A stretch of 64,000 bases of DNA from Aporrectodea caliginosa (GCA_020284085.1 JACEVL010006403.1:614501-678500); one strand, 5' to 3'; counted from the stretch's first letter, positions 36,005 to 50,784 are shown. The notes: generated by a model from the letters alone, not told the origin. A program made the numbers and translations.

Positions 36005-36112
36005 AATGTAGTCGGTACTGAACACTACTATGACAGATTTTAAGAACTACTATGACAGATTTTAAGAACTACTATGACAGATTTTAAGAACCACTATGAC
36101 AGATTTTTAGAA
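36005..36112. repeat. 22-bp minisatellite, about 4-5 units (segment A)
   Basis: Unit AACTACTATGACAGATTTTA AG. The same array in segment B has about 15 units. Confidence 0.95.
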
Positions 36113-37501
36113 TTTTACATATTGCAGTACTGTATAGGGAAACGGAAAGAAAGCCCAGACAGCTTTTGAAGAGCGCAGTTGAAAGAACTCTAAACCTGGC
36201 TGTGAAGTGTGAACTGTCTAAGGAATCTAAGTAGGCTAGATGCGGTGCTTTAACACACTGTCAAGAAGAAAATGTTCAAATTGGGTTTGCAAGGGTTTTA
36301 AAAATCCTCCTTAGCAACTCATCTGTCTCCTTTTCTCTCTGATCCTCTGGCGACCGCAATTTGTTTTCACTTGGTATCTCTCTGGACAACCCCTCTGACA
36401 CGACTCAGCACTCGTGAGTAAGCTGGTAAGCTTTTGAGTTGTATTAGGCCTACTTTGGAAATAAATCAAGATCACCTGTTCTATATTGCCCATAATTTGC
36501 GATGAAATCATGGACCCTTAAATTACCTGAAATGCATGAAAATGCCTGGCCTATATTCTGCTGTAACACGCAGAACCGGCAGAAGTAGTAGTCCCAGTTA
36601 TCGTCTATTTATTCTAGATTATTTCTGCGATAGTTTTGTTCTAGTTGCAACAGTTACAAAATGTTCCATGAAAGCAGATGAGACACAATTGATTTCGTTG
36701 TCGTCCGAAAACGAACATCGCAAATTATGATCCATTGCCATGAGAAAATGAGTTTATGGCAACAGTCGAGACAAAGGAAGACGTGGACGGACGCACACGT
36801 AGGCATAGGCGGACAAACACGCAGACACGGGAGATTAGAATGTATGGCTTTTCCAGACACAGAAATATAAACTGATGGAAAGACGAGGAATAAGTTTAAG
36901 CAAAAGCATTGTGAATGGTAAAAGGATTCTGGACAGATGCGTCAATTCCTCTCAGATAAGAAAAATTTATCCAAACTTTTATTACATATGCGTTCATGAC
37001 TTCATGTAGTTGAAAACGTTAGACCAACTTCGTATTTACTGTCAGAGTAATCATCCCGTGGTTAGACAGGGAATTTATATGGCGCCCTCATGTAAAAGAA
37101 AAATCGCCAGTAGAAGACGTATTGCCAACTAAGAGTCGCGTGTTCTTCTGTAGTCGAACGATATGCTTGGAAGGTAGGTAAATACCACGTCGAAAGACGC
37201 ACGCAGACACGTATCACATTCGTGGGTGATCAATGACTCCACGACAGAGTAGAATTTTTGAGGTTATAAATTGTTCGCCAGGACTGGCGTTGATGGTCTG
37301 TGAGTTAAACACTTGTGCCGCGGTGACTCTCAGGACAAGTCTTTCATTTCCACTTCGTATGTATACAAAAGTCATCAGACAGTTACCCGAGAAGTTGAGT
37401 GAAGATAGAGATGTTTGTATGACTTCTTTTGTAAGACTTCTGTAAGACTTCTGCAGATGCAATGATAACGTCGAGAACTTGTCAAAAAGTAGCAGGTACT
37501 A

Positions 37502-38155
37502 ATCGTAATCGTAATCGTAAACTCGATATTTCTACAGCGCCCACAAAAGCGAAGTCGCGGGAACCAGCTTATTCACAGGCGCTTAACCAAAACAGAATCG
37601 CGGCTCCTCTGGAAGAGCAGAGGGTCAAAATCCAGAGAGTCAGGCAGGCAGACAGTCAGACGGCTAAGGTAGGTGGATGATGCTTAGAGTTGAAATTATT
37701 ATTATATTCGTTTTATTGGTAACAAAACTGATAGACACACCGCTATCAGGTACATTGCAATTTAACAAAAGTTACGAATGAATGCTAAGCAAGATTGTAT
37801 CATATAACGAGTAGCCAATGTTAGAGCGACAATAAGGCAACAAATTGTTATCAACTATTGCCTGATGAGTTGTTAAGTTAATTGAGAGAGTAATGTGGGA
37901 TGAGATTTATGAGCATTAGTGGTCAGAGGATGGCTTTTTAAACAGGACTCGTGAGATAAAAAGTTACTGAACCATGAAATGGCGAGGAAGGTGAGGGGAA
38001 GAGAAGGAATCGGGATAGGATTTGTGAAAAAAAAAGCAGTGTTTTCAGTTTTGAGTGGAAGACCTGTGGAGAGATAGCAAGAGGTGAGGTTTTGGTGAGT
38101 TCATAGGATGGATCGGATATTTGTCGTAGCACAGGCGGGAGTTTGTTCCAAAGAA
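37502..38155 (-). mobile_element. LINE-derived insertion present only in segment A
   Basis: Interrupts A/B homology between AGGTACTAA and AGAGCCCTTAAG. It starts with (TCGTAA)n and ATTTCTACAGCGCCC, like other LINE 3' ends in the window. A second 3' end (ATTATATTCGTTTTATTGG) follows, then a minus frame with LRALLWNKLPPVLRQIS and FHSKLKTLLFF, a LINE ORF C-terminal block. Probably two nested or joined LINE fragments. Confidence 0.75.
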
Positions 38156-38214
38156 GAGCCCTTAAGAAGTCCGGCTGTATAAACGACAAGCAGTGGTTAA
38201 ATTCAGTCGGCACT

Positions 38215-41200
38215 GAGATCCACCAATTACTGAACCATGAGATCCACCAATTACTGAACCATGAGATCCACCAATTACTGAACGATGATATCCACCAATT
38301 ACTGAACGATGAGATCCACCAATTTGAACCATGATATCCACAATGCAATTACTGAATGATCCACTGAATCATGAACCACCAATTACTGAACGATGAGATC
38401 CACCAAATTTGAACGATGAACTGAATCATGAGATCCACCAATTACTGAACCATGAGATCCACCAAGTACTGAACTGAACCATGAGATCCACCAATTACTG
38501 AACCATGAGATCCACCAATTACTGAACCATGAGATCCACCAATTACTGAACCATGAGATCCACCAATTACTGAACCATGAGATCCACCAATTACTGAACC
38601 ATGAGATCCACCAATTACTGAACCATGAGATCCACCAATTACTGAACCATGAGATCCACCAATTACTGAACCATGATATCCACCAATTACTGAACCATGA
38701 GATCCACCAATTACTGAACCATGAGATCCACCAATTACTGAACCATGAGATCCACCAATTACTGAACCATGAGATCCACCAATTACTGAACCATGAGATC
38801 CACCAATTACTGAACCAATTATGAGATCCACCAATTACTGAACCATGAGATCCACCAATTACTGAACCATGAGATCCACCAATTACTGAACCATGAGATC
38901 CACCAATTACTGAACCATGAGATCCACCAATTACTGAACCATGAGATCCACCAATTACTGAACCATGAGATCCACCAATTACTGAACCATGAGATCCACC
39001 AATTACTGAACCATGAGATCCACCAATTACTGAACCATGAGATCCACCAATTACTGAACCATGAGATCCACCAATTACTGAACCATGAGATCCACCAATT
39101 ACTGAACCATGAGATCCACCAATTACTGAACCATGAGATCCACCAATTACTGAACCATGAGGGTCACCAATCCACCAATTACTGAACCATGAGATCCACC
39201 AATTACTGAACCATGAGATCCACCAATTACTGAACCATGAGATCCACCAATTACTGAACCATGAGATCCACCAATTACTGAACCATGATATCCACCAATT
39301 ACTGAACCATGATATCCACCAATTACTGAACCATGAGATCCACCAATTACTGAACCATGAGATCCACCAATTACTGAACCATGAGATCCACCAATTACTG
39401 AACCATGAGATCCACCAATTACTGAACCATGAGATCCACCAATTACTGAACCATGATATCCACCAATTACTGAACCATGAGATCCACCAATTACTGAACC
39501 ATGAGATCCACCAATTACTGAACCATGAGATCCACCAATTACTGAACCATGAGATCCACCAATTACTGAACCATGAGATCCACCAATTACTGAACCATGA
39601 TGATATCCACCAATTACTGAACCATGAGATCCACCAATTACTGAACCATGATATCCACCAATTACTGAACCATGAGATCCACCAATTACTGAATCCACCA
39701 TGATGAGATCCACCAATTACTGAACCATGAGATCCACCAATTACTGAACCATGAGATCCACCAATTACTGAACCATGAGATCCACCAATTACTGAACCAT
39801 GAGATCCACCAATTACTGAACCATGATATCCACCAATTACTGAACCATGAGATCCACCAATTACTGAACCATGAGATCCACCAATTACTGAACCATGAGA
39901 TCCACCAATTACTGAACCATGAGATCCACCAATTACTGAACCATGAGATCCACCAATTACTGAACCATGAGATCCACCAATTACTGAACCATGATATCCA
40001 CCAATTACTGAACCATGAGATCCACCAATTACTGAACCATGAGATCCACCAATTACTGAACCATGAGATCCACCAATTACTGAACCATGAGATCCACCAA
40101 TTACTGAACCATGAGATCCACCAATTACTGAACCCATCCACCAATTAGATCCATGATATCCACCAATTACTGAACCATGAGATCCACCAATTACTGAACC
40201 ATGAGATCCACCAATTATCCACCAATTACTGAACATGTATCCACCAACCATGAGATCCACCAATTACTGAACCATGAGATCCACCAATTACTGAACCATG
40301 AGATCCACCAATTACTGAACCATGATATCCACCAATTACTGAACCATGAGATCCACCAATTACTGAACCATGAGATCCACCAATTACTGAACCATGAGAT
40401 CCACCAATTACTGAACCATGATATCCACCAATTACTGAACCATGAGATCCACCAATTACTGAACCATGAGATCCACCAATTACTGAACCATGATATCCAC
40501 CAATTACTGAACCATGATATCCACCAATTACTGAACCATGAGATCCACCAATTACTGAACCATGATATCCACCAATTACTGAACCATGAGATCCACCAAT
40601 TACTGAACCATGATATCCACCAATTACTGAACCATGAGATCCACCAATTACTGAACCATGAGATCCACCAATTACTGAACCATGAGATCCACCAATTACT
40701 GAACCATGAGATCCACCAATTACTGAACCATGAGATCCACCAATTACTGAACCATGATATCCACCAATTACTGAACCATGAGATCCACCAATTACATGAA
40801 CCATGAGATCCACCAATTTACTGATCCACCAATTACTGATGATCCACCAATTACTGAACCATGAGATCCACCAATTACTGAACCATGAGATCCACCAATT
40901 ACTGAACCATGAGATCCACCAATTACTGAACCATGATATCCACCAATTACTGAACCATGATATCCACCAATTACTGAACCATGAGATCCACCAATTACTG
41001 AATCCACCATGAACCATGAGATCCACCAATTACTGAACCATGAGATCCACCAATTACTGAACCATGAATTACTGAACCATGAGATCCACCAATTACTGAA
41101 CCATGAGATCCACCCAATTACTGAACCATGATATCCACCAATTACTGAACCATGATATCCACCAATTACTGAACCATGAGATCCACCAATTACTGAACCA

Positions 41201-44200
41201 TGATATCCACCAATTACTGAACCATGAGATCCACCAATTACTGAACCATGAGATCCACCAATTACTGAACCATGAGATCCACCAATTACTGAACCATGAG
41301 ATCCACCAATTACTGAACCATGAGATCCACCAATTACTGAACCATGAGATCCACCAATTACTGAACCATGAGATCCACCAATTACTGAACCATGAGATCC
41401 ACCAATTACTGAACCATGAGATCCACCAATTACTGAACCATGAGATCCACCAATTACTGAACCATGAGATCCACCAATTACTGAACCATGAGATCCACCA
41501 ATTACTGAACCATGAGATCCACCAATTACTGAAATTCATGAGATCCACCAATTACTGAACCATGATATCCACCAATTACTGAACCATGAGATCCACCAAT
41601 TACTGAACCATGAGATCCACCAATTACTGAACCATGATATCCACCAATTACTGAACCATGAGATCCACCAATTACTGAACCATGAGATCCACCAATTACT
41701 GAACCATGAGATCCACCAATTACTGAACCATGAGATCCACCAATTACTGAACCATGAGATCCACCAATTACTGAACCATGAGATCCACCAATTACTGAAC
41801 CATGAGATCCACCAATTACTGAACCATGAGATCCACCAATTACTGAACCATGAGATCCACCAATTACTGAACCATGAGATCCACCAATTACTGAACCATG
41901 AGATCCACCAATTACTGAACCATGATATCCACCAATTACTGAACCATGATATCCACCAATTACTGAACCATGAGATCCACCAATTACTGAACCATGAGAT
42001 CCACCAATTACTGAACCATGAGATCCACCAATTACTGAACCATGAGATCCACCAATTACTGAACCATGAGATCCACCAATTACTGAACCATGAGATCCAC
42101 CAATTACTGAACCATGAGATCCACCAATTACTGAACCATGAGATCCACCAATTACTGAACCATGAGATCCACCAATTACTGAACCATGAGATCCACCAAT
42201 TACTGAACCATGAGATCCACCAATTACTGAACCATGAGATCCACCAATTACTGAACCATGAGATCCACCAATTACTGGTGAACCATGAGATCCACCCACC
42301 ATGAATCCACCAATTACTGAACCATGATATCCACCAATTACTGAACCATGAGATCCACCAATTACTGAACCATGAGATCCACCAATTACTGAACCATGAG
42401 ATCCACCAATTACTGAACCATGAGATCCACCAATTACTGAACCATGAGATCCACCAATTACTGAACCATGAGATCCACCAATTACTGAACCATGAGATCC
42501 ACCAATTACTGAACCATGAGATCCACCAATTACTGAACCATGAGATCCACCAATTACTGAACCATGATATCCACCAATTACTGAACCATGAGATCCACCA
42601 ATTACTGAACCATGAGATCCACCAATTACTGAACCATGAGATCCACCAATTACTGAATCCATGAGATCCACCAATTACTGAACCATGATATCCACCAATT
42701 ACTGAACCATGAGATCCACCAATTACTGAACCATGAGATCCACCAATTACTGAACCATGAGATCCACCAATTACTGAACCATGAGATCCACCAATTACTG
42801 AACCATGAGATCCACCAATTACTGAACCATGATATCCACCAATTACTGAACCATGAGATCCACCAATTACTGAACCATGATATCCACCAATTACTGAACC
42901 ATGAGATCCACCAATTACTGAACCATGAGATCCACCAATTACTGAACCATGAGATCCACCAATTACTGAACCATGAGATCCACCAATTACTGAACCATGA
43001 GATCCACCAATTACTGAACCATGAGATCCACCAATTACTGAACCATGAGATCCACCAATTACTGAACCATGAGATCCACCAATTACTGAACCATGAGATC
43101 CACCAATTACTGAACCATGATATCCACCAATTACTGAACCATGAGATCCACCAATTACTGAACCATGAGATCCACCAATTACTGAACCATGAGATCCACC
43201 AATTACTGAACCATGATATCCACCAATTACTGAACCATGAGATCCACCAATTACTGAACCATGATATCCACCAATTACTGAACCATGAGATCCACCAATT
43301 ACTGAACCATGAGATCCACCAATTACTGAACCATGAGATCCACCAATTACTGAACCATGAGATCCACCAATTACTGAACCATGAGATCCACCAATTACTG
43401 AACCATGAGATCCACCAATTACTGAACCATGAGATCCACCAATTACTGAACCATGAGATCCACCAATTACTGAACCATGAGATCCACCAATTACTGAACC
43501 ATGAGATCCACCAATTACTGAACCATGAGATCCACCAATTACTGAACCATGATATCCACCAATTACTGAACCATGATCCACCAATTACTGAACCATGAGA
43601 TCCACCAATTACTGAACCATGAGATCCACCAATTACTGAACCATGAGATCCACCAATTACTGAACCATGATATCCACCAATTACTGAACCATGATATCCA
43701 CCAATTACTGAACCATGATATCCACCAATTACTGAACCATGAGATCCACCAATTACTGAACCATGAGATCCACCAATTACTGAACCATGAGATCCACCAA
43801 TTACTGAACCATGAGATCCACCAATTACTGAACCATGAGATCCACCAATTACTGAACCATGAGATCCACCAATTACTGAACCATGAGATCCACCAATTAC
43901 TGAACCATGATATCCACCAATTACTGAACCATGAGATCCACCAATTACTGAACCATGAGATCCACCAATTACTGAACCATGAGATCCACCAATTACTGAA
44001 CCATGAGATCCACCAATTACTGAACCATGAGATCCACCAATTACTGAACCATGAGATCCACCAATTACTGAACCATGAGATCCACCAATTACTGAACCAT
44101 GAGATCCACCAATTACTGAACCATGATATCCACCAATTACTGAACCATGAGATCCACCAATTACTGAACCATGAGATCCACCAATTACTGAACCATGAGA

Positions 44201-47200
44201 TCCACCAATTACTGAACCATGATATCCACCAATTACTGAACCATGATATCCACCAATTACTGAACCATGAGATCCACCAATTACTGAACCATGAGATCCA
44301 CCAATTACTGAACCATGAGATCCACCAATTACTGAACCATGAGATCCACCAATTACTGAACCATGAGATCCACCAATTACTGAACCATGAGATCCACCAA
44401 TTACTGAACCATGAGATCCACCAATTACTGAACCATGATATCCACCAATTACTGAACCATGAGATCCACCAATTACTGAACCATGAGATCCACCAATTAC
44501 TGAACCATGAGATCCACCAATTACTGAACCATGATATCCACCAATTACTGAACCATGAGATCCACCAATTACTGAACCATGAGATCCACCAATTACTGAA
44601 CCATGAGATCCACCAATTACTGAACCATGAGATCCACCAATTATGATATCCACCAATTACTGAACCATGAGATCCACCAATTACTGAACCATGAGATCCA
44701 CCAATTACTGAACCATGATATCCACCAATTACTGAACCATGATATCCACCAATTACTGAACCATGATATCCACCAATTACTGAACCATGAGATCCACCAA
44801 TTACTGAACCATGAGATCCACCAATTACTGAACCATGATATCCACCAATTACTGAACCATGAGATCCACCAATTACTGAACCATGAGATCCACCAATTAC
44901 TGAACCATGAGATCCACCAATTACTGAACCATGAGATCCACCAATTACTGAACCATGAGATCCACCAATTACTGAACCATGAGATCCACCAATTACTGAA
45001 CCATGATATCCACCAATTACTGAACCATGAGATCCACCAATTACTGAACCATGAGATCCACCAATTACTGAACCATGAGATCCACCAATTACTGAACCAT
45101 GAGATCCACCAATTACTGAACCATGATATCCACCAATTACTGAACCATGAGATCCACCAATTACTGAACCATGAGATCCACCAATTACTGAACCATGAGA
45201 TCCACCAATTACTGAACCATGAGATCCACCAATTACTGAACCATGAGATCCACCAATTACTGAACCATGAGATCCACCAATTACTGAACCATGAGATCCA
45301 CCAATTACTGAACCATGATCCACCAATTATGAACCATGAGATCCACCAATTACTGAACCATGAGATCCACCAATTACTGAACCATGAGATCCACCAATTA
45401 CTGAACCATGAGATCCACCAATTACTGAACCATGATATCCACCAATTACTGAACCATGATATCCACCAATTACTGAACCATGAGATCCACCAATTACTGA
45501 ACCATGAGATCCACCAATTACTGAACCATGAGATCCACCAATTACTGAACCATGATATCCACCAATTACTGAACCATGAGATCCACCAATTACTGAACCA
45601 TGATATCCACCAATTACTGAACCATGAGATCCACCAATTACTGAACCATGAGATCCACCAATTATTGAACCATGAGATCCACCAATTACTGAACCATGAG
45701 ATCCACCAATTACTGAACCATGAGATCCACCAATTACTGAACCATGAGATCCACCAATTACTGAACCATGATATCCACCAATTACTGAACCATGAGATCC
45801 ACCAATTACTGAACCATGAGATCCACCAATTACTGAACCATGATATCCACCAATTACTGAACCATGAGATCCACCAATTACTGAACCATGAGATCCACCA
45901 ATTACTGAACCATGAGATCCACCAATTACTGAACCATGATCCACCAATTACTGAACCATGAGATCCACCAATTACTGAACCATGATATCCACCAATTACT
46001 GAACCATGATATCCACCAATTACTGAACCATGAGATCCACCAATTACTGAACCATGAGATCCACCAATTACTGAACCATGAGATCCACCAATTACTGAAC
46101 CATGAGATCCACCAATTACTGAACCATGAGATCCACCAATTACTGAACCATGAGATCCACCAATTACTGAACCATGAGATCCACCAATTACTGAACCATG
46201 AGATCCACCAATTATTGAACCATGAGATCCACCAATTACTGAACCATGAGATCCACCAATTACTGAACCATGAGATCCACCAATTACTGAACCATGAGAT
46301 CCACCAATTACTGAACCATGAGATCCACCAATTACTGAACCATGAGATCCACCAATTACTGAACCATGAGATCCACCAATTACTGAACCATGATATCCAC
46401 CAATTACTGAACCATGAGATCCACCAATTACTGAACCATGATATCCACCAATTACTGAACCATGAGATCCACCAATTACTGAACCATGATATCCACCAAT
46501 TACTGAACCATGAGATCCACCAATTACTGAACCATGATATCCACCAATTACTGAACCATGATCCACCATGACTGATCCACCAATTACTGAACCATGAGAT
46601 CCACCAATTACTGAACCATGAGATCCACCTGAACCATGAGATCCACCAATTACTGAACCATGAGATCCACCAATTACTGAACCATGAGATCCACCAATTA
46701 CTGAACCATGAGATCCACCAATTACTGAACCATGAGATCCACCAATTACTGAACCATGAGATCCACCAATTACTGAACCATGAGATCCACCAATTACTGA
46801 ACCATGATATCCACCAATTACTGAACCATGAGATCCACCAATTACTGAACCATGAGATCCACCAATTACTGAATCATGATATCCACCAATTACTGAACCA
46901 TGAGATCCACCAATTACTGAACCATGATATCCACCAATTACTGAACCATGAGATCCACCAATTACTGAACCATGATATCCACCAATTACTGAACCATGAG
47001 ATCCACCAATTACTGAACCATGATATCCACCAATTACTGAACCATGATATCCACCAATTACTGAACCATGAGATCCACCAATTACTGAACCATGAGATCC
47101 ACCAATTACTGAACCATGAGATCCACCAATTACTGAACCATGAGATCCACCAATTACTGAACCATGATATCCACCAATTACTGAACCATGAGATCCACCA

Positions 47201-49146
47201 ATTACTGAACCATGAGATCCACCAATTACTGAACCATGAGATCCACCAATTACTGAACCATGATATCCACCAATTACTGAACCATGAGATCCACCAATTA
47301 CCATGAACCATGATATCCACCAATTACTGAACCATGAGATCCACCAATTACTGAACCATGAGATCCACCAATTACTGAACCATGAGATCCACCAATTTGA
47401 ACCATGATCCACCATGAGATCCACCAATTACTGAACCATGAGATCCACCAATTACTGAACCATGAGATCCACCAATTACTGAACCATGATCCACCATGAT
47501 CCACCAATTATGAACCATGAGATCCACCAATTACTGAACCATGAGATCCACCAATTACTGAACCATGATATCCACCAATTACTGAACCATGAGATCCACC
47601 AATTACTGAACCATGATATCCACCAATTACTGAACCATGAGATCCACCAATTACTGAACCATGATCCACCAATTACTGAACCATGAGATCCACCAATTAC
47701 TGAACCATGAGATCCACCAATTACATGAACCATGAGATCCACCAATTACTGAACCATGAGATCCACCAATTACTGAACCATGATATCCACCAATTACTGA
47801 ACCATGAGATCCACCAATTACTGAACCATGAGATCCACCAATTACTGAACCATGAGATCCACCAATTACTGAACCATGAGATCCACCAATTACTGAACCA
47901 TGAGATCCACCAATTACTGAACCATGAGATCCACCAATTACTGAACCATGAGATCCACCAATTACTGAACCATGAGATCCACCAATTACTGAACCATGAG
48001 ATCCACCAATTACTGAACCATGAGATCCACCAATTACTGAACCATGATATCCACCAATTACTGAACCATGAGATCCACCAATTACTGAACCATGAGATCC
48101 ACCAATTACCTGATCCACCAATTACTGAACCATGATCCACCAATTACTGAACCATGATATCCACCAATTACTGAACCATGAGATCCACCAATTACTGAAC
48201 CATGAGATCCACCAATTACTGAACCATGAGATCCACCAATTACTGAACCATGAGATCCACCAATTACTGAACCATGAGATCCACCAATTACTGAACCATG
48301 AGATCCACCAATTACTGAACCATGATATCCACCAATTACTGAACCATGAGATCCACCAATTACTGAACCATGATATCCACCAATTACTGAACCATGAGAT
48401 CCACCAATTACTGAACCATGAGATCCACCATGAGATCCACCAATTACTGAACCATGAGATCCACCAATTACTGAACCATGAGATCCACCAATTACTGAAC
48501 CATGAGATCCACCAATTGAACTGATCCACCATGAACCATGAGATCCACCAATTACTGAACCATGATATCCACCAATTACTGAACCATGAGATCCACCAAT
48601 TACTGAACCATGAGATCCACCAATTACTGAACCATGAGATCCACCAATTACTGAACCATGAGATCCACCAATTACTGAACCATGATATCCACCAATTACT
48701 GAACCATGAGATCCACCAATTACTGAACCATGATATCCACCCACCAGATCCACCAATTACTGAACCATGATAACCAATTACTGAACCATGAGATCCACCA
48801 ATTACTGAACCATGAGATCCACCAATTACTGAACCATGAGATCCACCAATTACTGAACCATGAGATCCACCAATTACTGAATCATGATATCCACCAATTA
48901 CTGAACCATGATATCCACCAATTACTGAACCATGATATCCACCAATTACTGAACCATGATATCCACCAATTACTGAATCATGATATCCACCAATTACTGA
49001 ACCATGAGATCCACCAATTACTGAACCATGATATCCACCAATTACTGAACCATGAGATCCACCAATTACTGAACCATGATATCCACCAATTACTGAACCA
49101 TGAGATCCACCAATTACTGAACCATGAGATCCACCAATTACTGAAC
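38215..49146. repeat. 24-bp megasatellite, about 455 units
   Basis: Unit of 24 bases, GA[G/T] followed by ATCCACCAATTACTGAACC and AT. About 10.93 kb. The interior is extremely homogeneous; the main variant is a G/T switch that makes GATATC. Both edges are degenerate (38215-38480 and 48700-49260), and about 25 interior units carry small deletions or duplications that shift phase. A period divisible by three keeps one + frame (EIHQLLNH or DIHQLLNH) and two minus frames (GSVIGGSH, SNWWISWF) open for hundreds of codons, up to 928; these are artefacts. It lies in stomatin intron 1 in segment A. Segment B has only a seed-like trace. Confidence 0.98.
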
Positions 49147-49270
49147 AAGATTTACCACTGGCGAACAAGTGTCCACCAATTACTGTACCATGTGCAATTA
49201 TGAACCATGATATGATTACTGAAATGAGATCCACAATTACTGAACCATGATATCACCAAGTACTAACCAT
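49147..49270. repeat. Degenerate right edge of the 24-bp satellite
   Basis: Broken pieces of the unit (GTCCACCAATTACTG, ATGAGATCCACAATTACTGAA) are mixed with TTTACCACTGGCGA, which is single-copy sequence also found in segment B at about 60029. Confidence 0.8.
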
Positions 49271-49988
49271 TGATAAGAAGGTCTACTGAGATTCATCCCT
49301 GTTCATCCACCAAGACACCAGGTGCATCATTGTACGGCCTACTCTGAATCCACCATCGTCATCGACGATATCCAACCTTACAACTGTGATGTCAGAGCAT
49401 GGGATTGTATACGAAGAGGCGGACTATTTTTAATTGCCCCACCGATCGATGGAGAAAACACGAGTTCCCATGAAGAAAGAAGCGACACACACAGACAGAT
49501 GACAAATGGGGCAATGACGTAACTGATGACGTTTTTGATGACGATAATGACCAGCCGACTTGGCACCAATTGTCGATAAGTCACCGGTCGCACGTCCAGC
49601 TCTTCGCCCGGGCGAGGAGGCGAGGAGGCGAGGAGGAGGACGACCGAGTAGAACCCGTCGAAGGTTTGCATTATGTGGATTAAAATCTAAAGGGCGAGCT
49701 ATCGATCATAGGGACTTAGGGAGGCAAGCGCCGTTATGATATTGGCCCAGGGGAACATCACTGCCGCCAGACGTAGTGCTGGCTGATTGGGAGATGTTCA
49801 CCTCTGCGTTCAGTTGCAACTCCGGTGCATCGAGCGAATTTGGGAGCTGTTTTTATTTAGATGATTGTAAGGGAGGCCTTCAGTGGAGTCTGGAGCTGTT
49901 TTTTTATTATCGGGTGAAATATTCTGCATTCCACTGGAGACCTGACTACGACGAGTGGATATGATAAAGTGATGCATTTTGTGTATTA

Positions 49989-50042
<54 letters not shown>

Positions 50043-50508
50043 CTGAACGATTGATGGTGGTAGTGATGGTGGTAGTGCACTTGGTGATAAACCGACGACG
50101 ACGATGATAATGGTGGTGGTAGTGGTGATGATAGTGGTGGTTGTGGATGATGATGGTGACAATGACGACGATGATGATGATGGGGTGACGATATGATGAT
50201 GATGATGATGGTGGTGACGATGATGATGGTGAAGGTGGGGGTGGGGGTGACCTATACATAGTGGTGATGATGATGGTTCACGGTGATGTGGTAGTGATGA
50301 TGATGGTGGTGCGCAAGATGATGGTGGTGGCAGTAGTGGTGATGGTTGCAATGGTGGGACAATGCATTACAAGTCGCGCATTCTCTCACCCCTCACTCAC
50401 ATACTCTCACACTATGACTATATATTTGAAGTGCTTCTTATCTTCTGTTTAGATCTTTAGTGTTTCGTCGTGACTTGGGATGATAAGGGGTCTGATTTGG
50501 TTTTGTAG
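49271..50508. other. Intron 1 end, segment A, with (GAT)n array
   Basis: Single-copy sequence shared with 60120-61263, including a (GAT)n run at 49989-50042 and GAT/GGT-rich sequence to about 50360. No exon other than 50509-50647 recognised. Confidence 0.6.
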
Positions 50509-50647
50509 ACGAGGAGGTCATGACTCTGCGGTGCGCCAGGCCCAGTCGACGGGTCCTATGCAGAGCTGCTGTGGATGGTGTCTCCATGCCTTATCTTTCG
50601 TCATCATCGTCCTTACATTTCCACTATCCGTATGCCTCTGCGTCAAG
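50509..50647 (+). pseudogene. STOM: Stomatin exon 2, segment A copy, frameshifted
   Basis: Nearly identical to 61264-61403 but 139 rather than 140 bases: CATGACTCTGCGG here against CATGACTCCTGCGG in B. The stomatin frame (GPMQSCCGWCLHALSFVIIV then LTFPLSVCLCVK) survives after the deletion, but the frame entering from exon 1 (phase 1) does not reach it. If spliced from exon 1 to this exon and then 52357-52426, translation meets TAG at 52394-52396. Splice sites look intact (TTTTGTAG acceptor, GTCAGC donor). It could be a dead duplicate, a poison exon, a sequencing error or an allele. Confidence 0.85.
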
Positions 50648-50668
50648 GTCAGCATGTCCACCAACGAA

Positions 50669-50743
50669 CGATCATCATCATCATCGTCGTCATCGTCATC
50701 ATCATCATCATCATCGTCGTCGTCGTCATCGTCATCGTCACCG

Positions 50744-50784
<41 letters not shown>

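Noticed and set aside
38215..49146. CRISPR array
   Set aside because: Units are contiguous with no spacers and the host is eukaryotic.
38383..49234. Many large ORFs (up to 928 aa) with GSVIGGSH, SNWWISWF or EIHQLLNH repeats
   Set aside because: The 24-bp period is divisible by three and the unit lacks stops in three of six frames; overlapping frames on both strands switch at indels. No start context, splice signals or non-repeat domain.
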